Source: Prevotella sp. (lineage in GTDB: Bacteria; Bacteroidota; Bacteroidia; Bacteroidales; Bacteroidaceae). Taken from it: a stretch of 43,029 nt of DNA. Made by a program: the position numbers and the translations under genes. Within the stretch, counting starts at the first letter, position 1, and each line of letters starts with the position of its first letter. Shown here piece after piece: positions 7,365 to 16,140 of the stretch. The stretch lies in NCBI GenBank assembly GCA_020026195.1, contig JAHHQW010000016.1, positions 1 through 43,029 of the forward strand, in the 5' to 3' direction. The notes below the pieces were generated by a model. It did no database searches. It was not told the DNA's origin and saw only the letters and a list, made by a program, of their open reading frames with translations.

Positions 7365-8289
7365 CTTCCAGTTCGAAGGACAGAAAGGAGTTTATCATGG
7401 TAAAGTACGCGACGTTTATTTTCTCGACGATCTTATCGTGATGGTAGCAACAGATAGAATTTCGGCTTTTGATGTGGTACTGCCCAAGGGCATTCCTTTC
7501 AAAGGTCAGGTATTGAACGAGATAGCTGCAAAGTTCCTTGAGAGCACGGCAGACATCTGTCCTAACTGGAAACTTGCTGTTCCAGATCCAATGGTTACGG
7601 TAGGTCTCAAGTGCGAAGGCTTCAGAGTTGAGATGATTATCCGTGCCATCCTCACAGGTTCTGCATGGAGAGAGTATCAGAAGGGATGTCGCGAACTCTG
7701 CGGTGTTAAACTTCCTGATGGTATGCGCGAGAACGAACGTTTCCCAGAGCCTATTATCACACCTACAACAAAGGCTGACGAAGGTCATGACATGAACATC
7801 TCTAAGGAAGAAATCATCCGTCAGGGACTTGTAAGCAAGGAAGATTATGAAGTAATTGAAGACTACACACGCAAGCTCTTTGCACGTGGTCAGAAGATAG
7901 CAGCCGATAGAGGACTTATTCTCGTTGATACAAAATACGAATTCGGTAAGCGTGATGGTAAGATTTATCTCATTGATGAGATTCATACACCTGACAGCAG
8001 TCGTTACTTCTATGCTGACGGATATGAGGAGCGCTTCGAAAAGGGCGAGCCTCAGAGACAGCTTTCAAAGGAATTCGTTAGAAAGTGGCTTATGGACAAT
8101 GGATTCATGAATGAACCCGGTCAGAAGATGCCAGAGATTACAGACGAATATGCTGAGAGCGTAAGCGACAGATATATCGAACTCTACGAACACATTACAG
8201 GCGAGAAGTTCGACAAGGCTGCTGATGAAGGCGACATCGCAGCACGAATCGAAAAGAACGTTTCAGAATATCTCAAATCAAGAAAATAA
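7342..8289 (+). CDS. purC: Phosphoribosylaminoimidazole-succinocarboxamide synthase
   Basis: A 315-residue SAICAR synthetase that ligates CAIR and aspartate with ATP in purine synthesis. Visible family segments include GKVRDVYFL near the N-terminus (ATP grasp), ATDRISAFDVVLP, RAILTGSAWREYQKG, TPTTKADEGHD, and LIDEIHTPDSSRYF. The ATG at 7342 (MRALTKTDFQFEG) was chosen over an upstream in-frame ATG at 7291, because the length and N-terminus then match the family and the extra 17 residues (RKPTKIKKNLLK..) lie inside phoH. It overlaps the phoH end by 23 nt and is followed by menG after 15 nt. Confidence 0.97.
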   Translation: MRALTKTDFQFEGQKGVYHGKVRDVYFLDDLIVMVATDRISAFDVVLPKGIPFKGQVLNEIAAKFLESTADICPNWKLAVPDPMVTVGLKCEGFRVEMIIRAILTGSAWREYQKGCRELCGVKLPDGMRENERFPEPIITPTTKADEGHDMNISKEEIIRQGLVSKEDYEVIEDYTRKLFARGQKIAADRGLILVDTKYEFGKRDGKIYLIDEIHTPDSSRYFYADGYEERFEKGEPQRQLSKEFVRKWLMDNGFMNEPGQKMPEITDEYAESVSDRYIELYEHITGEKFDKAADEGDIAARIEKNVSEYLKSRK

Positions 8290-8304
8290 AAGGTACGTAA
8301 TTCA

Positions 8305-9039
8305 ATGTACGGACAGGAAGAAATAAAACCTTACGACAATAACGGTGAGAAGAGTAAGCAGGTGGAGCATATGTTCGACCAGATAGCTCACACATATGAT
8401 CTTCTTAATCACCGTCTGTCATGGGGTATCGACAAAGGTTGGCGTCGCAAGGCTGTCGCGCAGCTGGTGCCAAGTCATCCTTCGTCGATACTCGATATCG
8501 CTACTGGTACAGGAGACTTTGCCATCCTTTCGGCAAAGACTCTGAAGCCGCAGCGTCTCGTAGGAGCTGATATCTCTGAAGGTATGATGGACATTGGCAG
8601 ACAGAAAGTAAAGGCTATGGGACTGGACGATGTCATTAAGTTCCAGCGTGAAGACTGCATGTCGCTTTCTTTCCCAGACAATACTTTCGATGCCGTGACA
8701 AGTGCTTTCGGAATACGTAACTTTTCTTCTTTAGATAAGGGACTTGCAGAAATATGCAGAGTCCTGAAGCCAGGCGGCTGTCTCAGTATCGTGGAACTTA
8801 CACGTCCAGTGTCGTTCCCCATGCGGCAGCTGTTTACTGTTTATTCGCATACCATACTTCCTGTTTACGGACGTATCGTGTCGCGTGATAACAAGGCCTA
8901 CGATTATCTCACTGCCACGCTCGAAGTATTTCCGCAGGGCGAGGAGATGATGAATATTTTAAGAAAGGCAGGTTTTTCGGAATGTAAGTTCAAACGTCTG
9001 ACTTTCGGAATATGTACAATGTATTACGCAGTAAAATAA
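8305..9039 (+). CDS. menG: Demethylmenaquinone methyltransferase
   Basis: A 244-residue UbiE/MenG-type SAM-dependent methyltransferase that makes the last methylation in menaquinone synthesis. It has the UbiE signature YDLLNHRLSWGIDKGWR (residues 31-47), SAM motif I ILDIATGTGDFA (62-73), and later motifs DNTFDAVTSAFGIRNF and EICRVLKPGGCLSIVEL. MenG rather than UbiQ activity is inferred, because Bacteroidetes respire with menaquinone. The gap to purC is 15 nt and to aroE 13 nt, so it sits inside the operon-like run. Confidence 0.95.
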   Translation: MYGQEEIKPYDNNGEKSKQVEHMFDQIAHTYDLLNHRLSWGIDKGWRRKAVAQLVPSHPSSILDIATGTGDFAILSAKTLKPQRLVGADISEGMMDIGRQKVKAMGLDDVIKFQREDCMSLSFPDNTFDAVTSAFGIRNFSSLDKGLAEICRVLKPGGCLSIVELTRPVSFPMRQLFTVYSHTILPVYGRIVSRDNKAYDYLTATLEVFPQGEEMMNILRKAGFSECKFKRLTFGICTMYYAVK

Positions 9040-9052
9040 AAACAAATACATT

Positions 9053-9793
9053 ATGGACATTTACGGACTCATCGGCTATCCGCTAGGACATTCGTTTTCG
9101 AAAGATTTCTTTAATGAGAAATTCAAAAACGAAGGAATCAATGCAGAATATAGAAACTTCGAGATAAAAGATTTATCACCTTTGCGCGAGATAATAGACT
9201 CACATCCTTCGTTGAAAGGTTTCAATCTTACTATCCCGTATAAGGAACAGATAATAGAGTATCTTGATGAGATAACTCCCGAGGCTAAGGCCATCGGAGC
9301 CGTTAATGTCGTCAAGGTTGTACGTCGCGGTAATGATACAATACTTAAGGGATATAACAGCGACATCGTTGGATTCCGACAGAGTATCGAGCCACTGTTA
9401 GACAGAATGCACACCAAGGCCATAGTCTTAGGAACAGGCGGAGCTGCAAAGGCTATTATCGGAGCACTTCACTCCATGAATATTGAGACTAAGATTGTAA
9501 GTCGTTATCGTCGTCCTGGCTGCATTCGTTATGAAGATCTTGACGAAGAGACCGTAAGAGAATATAATGTAGTAATAAACTGTACGCCGGTAGGAATGTA
9601 TCCTAATGCCGACGTATGTCCCATGATTCCGTACGAAGCCATTAACAGCCGCAGCATACTTTATGACCTTATCTATAATCCCGATGAAACACTTTTCCTA
9701 AAGAAAGGAAAGGAGAAGGGAGCAATAGTTAAGAACGGACTTGAGATGCTGTTACTGCAGGCTTATGAGAACTGGAACATCTGGAATGATTAA
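9053..9793 (+). CDS. aroE: Shikimate dehydrogenase
   Basis: The 246-residue enzyme reduces 3-dehydroshikimate with NADPH in chorismate synthesis. Shikimate-binding serines are in GHSFSKDFF (Ser14, Ser16), the catalytic lysine in NLTIPYK (Lys64), and the substrate Asp in YNSDIVGF. The dinucleotide-binding loop is GTGGAAKAI. The C-terminal helix segment NGLEMLLLQAYENW is the usual GLxMLvxQA motif. It is slightly shorter than E. coli AroE, as is common in Bacteroidetes. Placement next to menG makes sense in that chorismate feeds menaquinone synthesis. Confidence 0.96.
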   Translation: MDIYGLIGYPLGHSFSKDFFNEKFKNEGINAEYRNFEIKDLSPLREIIDSHPSLKGFNLTIPYKEQIIEYLDEITPEAKAIGAVNVVKVVRRGNDTILKGYNSDIVGFRQSIEPLLDRMHTKAIVLGTGGAAKAIIGALHSMNIETKIVSRYRRPGCIRYEDLDEETVREYNVVINCTPVGMYPNADVCPMIPYEAINSRSILYDLIYNPDETLFLKKGKEKGAIVKNGLEMLLLQAYENWNIWND

Positions 9794-9817
9794 AAAATAA
9801 AAATAAATAGTATTATA

Positions 9818-10990
9818 ATGGACAAGGGTAATCGTTATATGTTACGTGGCGTCAGCGCTGCAAAAGAAGACGTTCATAACGCCATCAAAAATATAGATAA
9901 GGGACTTTATCCCCAGGCATTTTGTAAGATAATTCCCGATATTCTGGGCGGCGACCCCGAATACTGTAATATAATGCATGCCGACGGAGCCGGAACAAAG
10001 TCATCGCTTGCTTATATGTACTGGAAAGAAACAGGCGACCTGTCTGTATGGAAAGGTATTGCTCAGGATGCAGTAGTAATGAATACAGACGACCTTCTGT
10101 GCGTCGGTGCTACCGATAACATCCTCGTTTCAAGTACTATAGGTCGTAACAAGATGCTCGTTCCAGGCGAGGTTATCTCAGCCATCATCAATGGTACTGA
10201 CGAACTGCTTGCTGATATGCGTAAGATGGGTGTAGGTATCTATCCCACTGGTGGTGAAACTGCCGATGTAGGTGACCTTGTTCGTACAATTATTGTAGAC
10301 TCTACCGTTACATGTCGTATGAAGCGCAGTGACGTCATCAACAATGCTAACATCCGTCCGGGTGATGTAATCGTTGGTCTTTCTTCATGCGGAACTGCAA
10401 CATATGAGAAGAAATATAATGGCGGAATGGGTAGCAACGGACTGACAAGTGCACGTCATGATGTGTTCTCAAAATATCTTGCTGAGAAATATCCAGAAAG
10501 CTACGACCATGCTGTTCCAAGTGAACTTGTTTACAGTGGTTCGTGCCGCCTTGATGACAGCGTAGAAGGTACAGATGTGAATGCCGGACAGCTTGTTCTT
10601 TCGCCCACACGTACCTATGCACCTGTAATAAAGAAGATTCTTGACCTTTATCGCAAGGACATCCACGGAATGGTACACTGCACAGGCGGAGCACAGACAA
10701 AGGTTCTGCATTTCGTAGGTGATAACTGTCGAGTAATAAAGGACAATATGTTCCCGATTCCCCCATTGTTCCGTCTTATTCAGAAGAACAGCGGTACTGA
10801 ATGGAGCGAGATGTACAAGGTGTTCAACATGGGGCACCGTATGGAAATCTATGTAGACAAGAGTCTTGCCGACGACATCATCGCAGTAAGCAAGAGTTTC
10901 AATATCGATGCACAGGTCATTGGACATATCGAAGAAGGTAAGCGCAGTCTGACAATAAAGAGCGAGTACGGAACATTCGACTACGAATAA
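9818..10990 (+). CDS. purM: Phosphoribosylformylglycinamidine cyclo-ligase (AIR synthase)
   Basis: The 390-residue PurM closes the imidazole ring of AIR with ATP. Family features are DGAGTKSSLAYMYW (residues about 56-69), the central AIRS segment QDAVVMNTDDLLCVGA, the glycine-rich GGETADVGDLVRT, and HCTGGAQTKVLHFV in the C-terminal domain. It is about 45 residues longer than E. coli PurM; this long form is typical of Bacteroidetes. It lies 24 nt after aroE and 33 nt before prfA. Purine genes here (purC, purM) are interleaved with unrelated functions, and no purine riboswitch or PurR-like operator is visible upstream. Confidence 0.96.
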   Translation: MDKGNRYMLRGVSAAKEDVHNAIKNIDKGLYPQAFCKIIPDILGGDPEYCNIMHADGAGTKSSLAYMYWKETGDLSVWKGIAQDAVVMNTDDLLCVGATDNILVSSTIGRNKMLVPGEVISAIINGTDELLADMRKMGVGIYPTGGETADVGDLVRTIIVDSTVTCRMKRSDVINNANIRPGDVIVGLSSCGTATYEKKYNGGMGSNGLTSARHDVFSKYLAEKYPESYDHAVPSELVYSGSCRLDDSVEGTDVNAGQLVLSPTRTYAPVIKKILDLYRKDIHGMVHCTGGAQTKVLHFVGDNCRVIKDNMFPIPPLFRLIQKNSGTEWSEMYKVFNMGHRMEIYVDKSLADDIIAVSKSFNIDAQVIGHIEEGKRSLTIKSEYGTFDYE

Positions 10991-11023
10991 AGAAATTCAG
11001 AAAATAAAACAATAAAATATAAT

Positions 11024-12136
11024 ATGCCGGCAAACAACAGTATATTGGAAAAGCTTAACGGTCTGTGTGCACGTTACGAAGAAGTATCTACATTGATAAC
11101 CGACCCTTCAGTAATTGCCGACCAGGCTAGGTATGTAAAATTAACGAAAGAATATAAAGACTTAGGCGATTTGATGAAAATCCGCAAGCAGTATATTGCT
11201 TGTATAGAGTCTATAGATGAGGCAAAGACAATTCTTCTTGAATCTGACGATAAAGATTTGAGAGAGATGGCAAAAATGGAATTGTCAGAGAATGAAGAGA
11301 TACAGCCAAAACTTGAAGAAAGCATAAAGATTGCACTCGTACCCAAAGATCCTGAAGATGCAAAGGATGTTCAGATGGAAATACGTGCCGGAACAGGTGG
11401 AGATGAGGCTGCTCTTTTTGCAGGAGATCTCTTTAATATGTACAAGCGTTTCTGCGACTCTAAAGGATGGAATCTCTCTGTCACCAGCGTAAGCGAAGGA
11501 GCTGTAGGCGGTTTCAAGGAAATATGTTTCGCTGTCAGTGGCGATTCTGTTTACGGAGTTCTTAAATACGAATCGGGTGTACATCGTGTACAGCGTGTTC
11601 CTGCCACAGAGACACAGGGACGTATGCACACAAGTGCTGCTACAGTGGCTGTTCTCCCTGAAGCTGATAAGTTTGAGGTAAATATCAATGAAGGTGATAT
11701 TAAATGGGATACATTCCGAAGCGGCGGTGCCGGTGGTCAGAACGTAAATAAGGTAGAGTCTGGTGTTCGTCTGCGTTATCCGTGGAAGAACCCTAATACA
11801 GGCGAGACAGAAGAAATCCTTATCGAATGTACTGAGACACGTGACCAGCCGAAGAACAAGGAACGTGCTCTCTCACGTCTGCGTACATTTATCTATGACC
11901 GTGAACATCAGAAATATATGGACGATATAGCATCACGCCGTAAGACACTTGTTTCTTCTGGCGACCGTTCTGCTAAGATTCGTACATACAACTTCCCTCA
12001 GGGACGTGTTACTGACCATCGTATCGGATACACAAGTCATGACCTTCAGGGATTCTTAGGCGGTAATATTCAGGAAATGATCGACGCACTTACAGTCGCC
12101 GAGAATGCTGAACGTCTGAAAGAAAGTGAACTCTAA
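11024..12136 (+). CDS. prfA: Peptide chain release factor 1
   Basis: The 370-residue class I release factor recognises UAA and UAG. The PAT tripeptide that reads the stop codon is in QRVPATETQGRMHTS, which marks RF1 rather than RF2 (SPF). The catalytic GGQ is at residues 237-239 (RSGGAGGQNVNKVESGVRL). The N-terminal coiled-coil domain (about 1-110), the PCRF domain and the C-terminal basic region RALSRLRTFIYDREHQK are all present, so the gene is intact. No RF2-type frameshift is involved. Confidence 0.97.
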   Translation: MPANNSILEKLNGLCARYEEVSTLITDPSVIADQARYVKLTKEYKDLGDLMKIRKQYIACIESIDEAKTILLESDDKDLREMAKMELSENEEIQPKLEESIKIALVPKDPEDAKDVQMEIRAGTGGDEAALFAGDLFNMYKRFCDSKGWNLSVTSVSEGAVGGFKEICFAVSGDSVYGVLKYESGVHRVQRVPATETQGRMHTSAATVAVLPEADKFEVNINEGDIKWDTFRSGGAGGQNVNKVESGVRLRYPWKNPNTGETEEILIECTETRDQPKNKERALSRLRTFIYDREHQKYMDDIASRRKTLVSSGDRSAKIRTYNFPQGRVTDHRIGYTSHDLQGFLGGNIQEMIDALTVAENAERLKESEL

Positions 12137-12141
12137 ATATT

Positions 12142-12177
12142 ATGGGGACTTCGCCTCTGGCGTTGTTCCCATTTTTA
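12142..12177 (+). terminator. Possible weak terminator between prfA and pyrF
   Basis: An imperfect stem (ATGGG..CGCC / GGCG..CCCAT) is followed by ATTTTTAT, starting 6 nt after the prfA stop. It could attenuate read-through into pyrF. Confidence 0.45.
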
Positions 12178-12201
12178 TATAACCAATAAACAATTACTAT
12201 A

Positions 12202-13017
12202 ATGAACAAACAAGAATTAATATCATTCATAAAAGAACGCAAGTCGTTCCTCTGCGTAGGTCTCGACCCCGATATCAAGAAGTTCCCGTATCATCTTATT
12301 GATAAGGACGATCCTATCTTTGAGTTTAATAAGGCAATAATCGACGCTACAGCCCAGTACTGTGTTGCATATAAGCCCAATCTGGCATTCTATGAGGCAC
12401 AGGGTATCAGCGGACTCATTTCATACGATAAGACTATTAAGTACATTCGTGAGAACTATCCACGTCATTTCATCATTGCAGATGCAAAGCGTGGTGACAT
12501 CGGCAATACATCAGCAATGTATGCACGTTCGTTCTTTGAAGAGTCAGACATCGACGCACTCACGGTGGCACCTTATATGGGCGAAGACAGTGTAGGTCCG
12601 TTCCTCGAATATCCCGGTAAGTGGGTTATAGTACTCGCACTCACAAGTAACAAAGGCTCACAGAACTTCCAGTTCACAGAATCAAAGGATGGTGAACGTC
12701 TGTTTGAGAAGGTTCTGAAGACATCAAAAGAGTGGGGCAGCGACGAAAACATGATGTACGTAGTAGGTGCAACACAGGGACGTATGTTCGAAGACATCCG
12801 TAAGATTGTACCACATCACTTCCTCCTCGTTCCCGGCGTAGGTGCACAGGGCGGAAGTCTTCAGGAAGTATGCAAGTACGGAATGACAGAAGACTGTGAG
12901 CTCCTCGTTAATAGCTCACGTGGTATTATTTATGCAGGCAACGACGAGCACTTTGCAGAAGCAGCAGCACAGAAGGCAGCAGCAATGCAGAAAGAAATGG
13001 AAGAACTCCTTAAATAA
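12202..13017 (+). CDS. pyrF: Orotidine 5'-phosphate decarboxylase (type 2)
   Basis: The 271-residue enzyme decarboxylates OMP to UMP, the last step of pyrimidine synthesis. Family motifs are FLCVGLDPD near the start, the catalytic Asp-Lys-Asp set in IADAKRGDIGNT (Asp94, Lys96, Asp99), ALTVAPYMGEDSV and VPGVGAQGGSLQEV. The length and the QNFQF segment suit the longer PyrF subfamily 2 found in Bacteroidetes and Actinobacteria. It is the last gene of the run and is closed by the strong terminator at 13031-13078. Confidence 0.96.
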   Translation: MNKQELISFIKERKSFLCVGLDPDIKKFPYHLIDKDDPIFEFNKAIIDATAQYCVAYKPNLAFYEAQGISGLISYDKTIKYIRENYPRHFIIADAKRGDIGNTSAMYARSFFEESDIDALTVAPYMGEDSVGPFLEYPGKWVIVLALTSNKGSQNFQFTESKDGERLFEKVLKTSKEWGSDENMMYVVGATQGRMFEDIRKIVPHHFLLVPGVGAQGGSLQEVCKYGMTEDCELLVNSSRGIIYAGNDEHFAEAAAQKAAAMQKEMEELLK

Positions 13018-13030
13018 ATGAATAATCTCT

Positions 13031-13078
13031 TACGGCAGTGACTATGGTATATAAGGTCACTGCCGTATTCCTTTTTAT
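13031..13078 (+). terminator. Intrinsic terminator after pyrF
   Basis: A perfect 12-bp stem (13031-13042 with 13056-13067; TACGGCAGTGAC/GTCACTGCCGTA) and 13-nt loop are followed by TTCCTTTTTAT. It separates the core operon from the regulator gene. Confidence 0.85.
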
Positions 13079-13089
13079 AGCCGTAAACA

Positions 13090-13944
13090 ATGAAAACAAG
13101 TCAGCGTATGTTATACACAAAGTTATTTTCAGCAGGCATATTCCTGTTGCTCATGATGTCATCACTCTTTGCAGGACATCATGGTTATTGTGTTGAAAAA
13201 GACCTTATAGCATCAGAACTTAACAATGCACTGAAGCTCACGGTCCGTGACAGGACGGCTGACATAATAACACCCGATACCATCAGGGCATACCGACACA
13301 TGAAACGTTATTCCGATGGTAATGTATTGTTTGCCGTTGCAGACAGTCGTTTCTGTAAAAACATCAAGAACGAGAATCTCAGACAAAAAGTATATCTAAC
13401 CTTTGATGTTGTGGATTCAGATTACAAAGAACAGAACACACATGCCGGAATCGTTTGCAGCGATACCATGATATTAGAAAAAGCATGTTACGGAGAAACC
13501 ATAGCATTGAGAGGATACGCACGTCTCTCGTCGGCAGCAATCTTCAGACTCTCCGACCAGCGTACATCCTCGGCACTCTTTCTGATGGCAGTTATATGGT
13601 TTGCGGCATCAATGATCTATATACGCAGAAAGAGAGAAGACGATGACAGCTGCATAAGGTACGGAGGACTTGTATTGTCATCTGCCGATGATTGTTTTTA
13701 TACATACGACAATACTCCCGTTCGTTTTACGCCAATGCAGGAACAACTTATGAAGATGTTTCTCAGTTCACCGTCCCATTCGCTCAGCAAAGAAGAAATA
13801 TGCACTGCCCTGTGGCCTAAGAAAGATGATGCGAACGATACACTTTACACGCTGATACGAAGGATAAAACCCATTATAGAAGACAATACACAGCTTGTCA
13901 TAACATCCGATCGCAGTAAGGGATATACATTGAATATCAAATAG
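13090..13944 (+). CDS. Inner-membrane winged-helix transcriptional regulator (periplasmic sensor, C-terminal DNA-binding domain)
   Basis: The 284-residue product has two predicted membrane helices (about 11-29 and 160-178). They enclose a segment of about 130 residues that should lie in the periplasm. After RRKRED (179-184, positive-inside), the C-terminal 95 residues form an OmpR/PhoB-type winged helix: FTPMQEQLMKMFLSS, LSKEEICTALWP, DTLYTLIRRIKPIIED and a wing ending SDRSKGYTLNIK. There is no receiver domain, so it would be a one-component, ToxR-like membrane activator with the DNA-binding domain at the C-terminus instead of the N-terminus. It is transcribed just upstream of, and in the same direction as, an outer-membrane protein gene. 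Between them lie three TGTCAG repeats at 11-bp spacing, the usual site design for this class of winged helix. Ligand and targets are unknown. Confidence 0.85.
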   Translation: MKTSQRMLYTKLFSAGIFLLLMMSSLFAGHHGYCVEKDLIASELNNALKLTVRDRTADIITPDTIRAYRHMKRYSDGNVLFAVADSRFCKNIKNENLRQKVYLTFDVVDSDYKEQNTHAGIVCSDTMILEKACYGETIALRGYARLSSAAIFRLSDQRTSSALFLMAVIWFAASMIYIRRKREDDDSCIRYGGLVLSSADDCFYTYDNTPVRFTPMQEQLMKMFLSSPSHSLSKEEICTALWPKKDDANDTLYTLIRRIKPIIEDNTQLVITSDRSKGYTLNIK

Positions 13945-13951
13945 ATACCAG

Positions 13952-13992
13952 TTTGTCAGAATAATGTCAGACAGATGTCAGTCATTATTCTG
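13952..13992 (+). promoter_or_regulatory. Putative operator: three 11-bp TGTCAG direct repeats plus a 10-bp inverted repeat
   Basis: TGTCAG begins at 13954, 13965 and 13976, exactly one helical turn apart. This is the layout of PhoB/OmpR-family sites (the E. coli pho box also uses TGTCA repeats 11 bp apart). A perfect inverted repeat CAGAATAATG (13957-13966) / CATTATTCTG (13983-13992) overlaps it and could form a hairpin. The repeats end about 30 bp before the -7 element of the next gene. Confidence 0.6.
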
Positions 13993-14014
13993 CGGATAAT
14001 CAGAAATACGTAGT

Positions 14015-14022
14015 TACATTTG
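14015..14022 (+). promoter_or_regulatory. -7 element of the outer-membrane protein gene, without a -33 box
   Basis: TACATTTG is a perfect TAnnTTTG, 25 nt before the ATG. About 20 bp upstream the sequence reads CTGCGG, with no TTG, which would suit a promoter needing an activator bound at 13952-13984. Confidence 0.55.
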
Positions 14023-14047
14023 CTGTCGAACAACAAAACAGCAGCAA

Positions 14048-16114
14048 ATGAACTTTAAAGAAAAACATTTTTCACACATCCTTATTATATCGGCACTTAT
14101 ATCTTTAGTGTCGCAGAATCTTTATGCCCAGAACGATGACCAGCAGGTAAGTCTCGGACAGGTAGTGGTAAAAGGTCGTCGTGTAGTTACCAAGGATGAC
14201 GGAATGATGATATATCCCACCGAAGGTCAGCTCAAATCCTCAGGTAATGCCTACGGAGTATTGCAACGATTGTCACTTCCGAACATACGTGTCGATGACA
14301 ATTTCGTTTCGGCAGTTGATGGCCGTGGTAGTGTCCAGATACGCATTAACGGAATAATAGCCGACGATGCCGACATGAAGTCACTTGATCCTAAGCAAAT
14401 TTTCCGTATACGTTTCATTGACAATCCCGGTGTGCGTTATGGCAGTGAGACAGCATACGTCTTAGACATCATTACCCATCGTAAAGACACGGGTTATACA
14501 GCAGGTTTCGATATAAACCAGGGAATAAACCGGAAGCACGGCAGTTATATGACCTATGGGAAATGGAACAGAGGGGGCAGCGAACTCTCCCTTACTTACG
14601 ATTTCGGATTCATGGATAATGATAAGATGCGTCGTAGCGAGACAGCCGATTACCATCTTTCCGATGGAAGCATATATACTATAATCCGTCGTGATATAGA
14701 GAAACGCCGTCGTTCTTTTGATAATGACGTAAAACTGAAATACAACTATGCCGATTCTGGTAAGAACGTGTTTCAGGCAGCACTGTCAGCAGCATTCACC
14801 AATTCGCCACACGACTATGTAAATACCGACATAAAAGACGGAATCAGTCAGTATATATCACGTTCTGTTGAAAGGAACAACGTAATCAGTCCAGTGCTCG
14901 ACATATATTATTCGCGTCAGATAACACCTAAGCAGAGCATCACGATGAATGCCGTCGGTACATACATGTCGACCAAGAGTTTCAGCAGTAATGAAGAAGG
15001 TGGTCTGTATCAGTATTTCACCAACGGTCGTACATATTCTCTTCTTAGCGAGATGATATACGAAAACCGTCTAAAACCATTTACCCTGTCAGCTGGTGTA
15101 AACATCAGGCAGAAGTATACAGACAATGAATACACAGGCAGCATGTCCGCTGTAAATGCCATGCATGACAGCCGTATTCATCTGTTCACCGAATTACGCG
15201 GTCATTTAGGAAAACTGAATTACTTGGCAGGCATACGTGCCGCATATGTAGACAACCGTCAGGGTAAGTATAAGTACAATAACTGGTTTTTCAATCCACA
15301 GCTGTCACTATCTTACGACTTCACCCCGCAGCTTCAGCTCAGGTACGAATTAGAATCACTCGACCGTGTGTCGAGGATAGCAATGAAAGGCGATGCAGTG
15401 ATACGTGACAACTCAATGGAGTGGACATTAGGAAACCCAAGTCTGAGACCCAGCAGTGACATAAGCAATATCATGCGTCTGTCGTACAATACGGAACGAT
15501 TGCAGACGTTTGCCGATGTGTTTTTCAAGATATGTGTGCATCCCAACATGGCACATTACGAACGCACTCCTGATAATAAGTTTATCTACACCCAGCGCAA
15601 CCAGGACAAGATAGAAGCGTTAAATGCCATGACATATGTAAATTACTGGATTGTCCCCGATAAACTTACGGCGTCAGCATATGGAGGACTTTTCCGCTGC
15701 TTTAATTTCGGTGACGACTATACACACTGCTACACATCCTATTTTGGCAGTGCCAGCATAAATGCTTATTTAGGACGCTTCTCACTGTCGGCATATATTG
15801 ATGCAGGTTCGCGCTTTCTTGAAGGCGAAACAAAAGGATATAATGCAGGTGCAGCCAATATCCAGGCATCATATGTACATAAAAACCTGAACCTCTCATT
15901 AAAATTCAGTCAGCCGTTCATGTCATCACGCCGACTGTTTGAGTCAGAAATACTTAATCGTAACCTTCAGAAACACAGCGTTCTTCGCAGCTCGTTCGAT
16001 ACCAACGCCGTCAGTCTTAATGTGTCCTATCGTTTCGGCAGCGGACGTAAGTACAAAGCAGCCCGTAAGACGATAAATCTTAAAGATAACGACAGCGGAA
16101 TACTAAGAAAGTAG
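14048..16114 (+). CDS. TonB-receptor-like outer-membrane beta-barrel protein
   Basis: A 688-residue protein with a signal peptide (about 1-27, ending in LYAQ). It has a plug-like domain (about 35-140: GQVVVKGRRVV, GRGSVQIRINGII, IFRIRFIDNPGVRYG) and a long C-terminal barrel of aromatic-ended strands finishing VSLNVSYRFGSGRKY. It resembles the outer-membrane beta-barrel family 3 branch of TonB-dependent receptors. Unlike many SusC-type receptors it has no N-terminal carboxypeptidase-like domain and no adjacent SusD, so a glycan-uptake system is unlikely. The substrate is not evident. The preceding gene encodes a membrane-bound regulator and the operator-like repeats lie in the 103-nt gap, so the two probably form a regulatory pair. 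Confidence 0.82.
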   Translation: MNFKEKHFSHILIISALISLVSQNLYAQNDDQQVSLGQVVVKGRRVVTKDDGMMIYPTEGQLKSSGNAYGVLQRLSLPNIRVDDNFVSAVDGRGSVQIRINGIIADDADMKSLDPKQIFRIRFIDNPGVRYGSETAYVLDIITHRKDTGYTAGFDINQGINRKHGSYMTYGKWNRGGSELSLTYDFGFMDNDKMRRSETADYHLSDGSIYTIIRRDIEKRRRSFDNDVKLKYNYADSGKNVFQAALSAAFTNSPHDYVNTDIKDGISQYISRSVERNNVISPVLDIYYSRQITPKQSITMNAVGTYMSTKSFSSNEEGGLYQYFTNGRTYSLLSEMIYENRLKPFTLSAGVNIRQKYTDNEYTGSMSAVNAMHDSRIHLFTELRGHLGKLNYLAGIRAAYVDNRQGKYKYNNWFFNPQLSLSYDFTPQLQLRYELESLDRVSRIAMKGDAVIRDNSMEWTLGNPSLRPSSDISNIMRLSYNTERLQTFADVFFKICVHPNMAHYERTPDNKFIYTQRNQDKIEALNAMTYVNYWIVPDKLTASAYGGLFRCFNFGDDYTHCYTSYFGSASINAYLGRFSLSAYIDAGSRFLEGETKGYNAGAANIQASYVHKNLNLSLKFSQPFMSSRRLFESEILNRNLQKHSVLRSSFDTNAVSLNVSYRFGSGRKYKAARKTINLKDNDSGILRK

Positions 16115-16140
16115 CAAATAGTAAGTTTGTCTGTTACAAA

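Noticed and set aside
14048..16114. SusC-type glycan receptor
   Set aside because: There is no adjacent SusD-like gene, no N-terminal carboxypeptidase-like domain and no glycoside hydrolase nearby.
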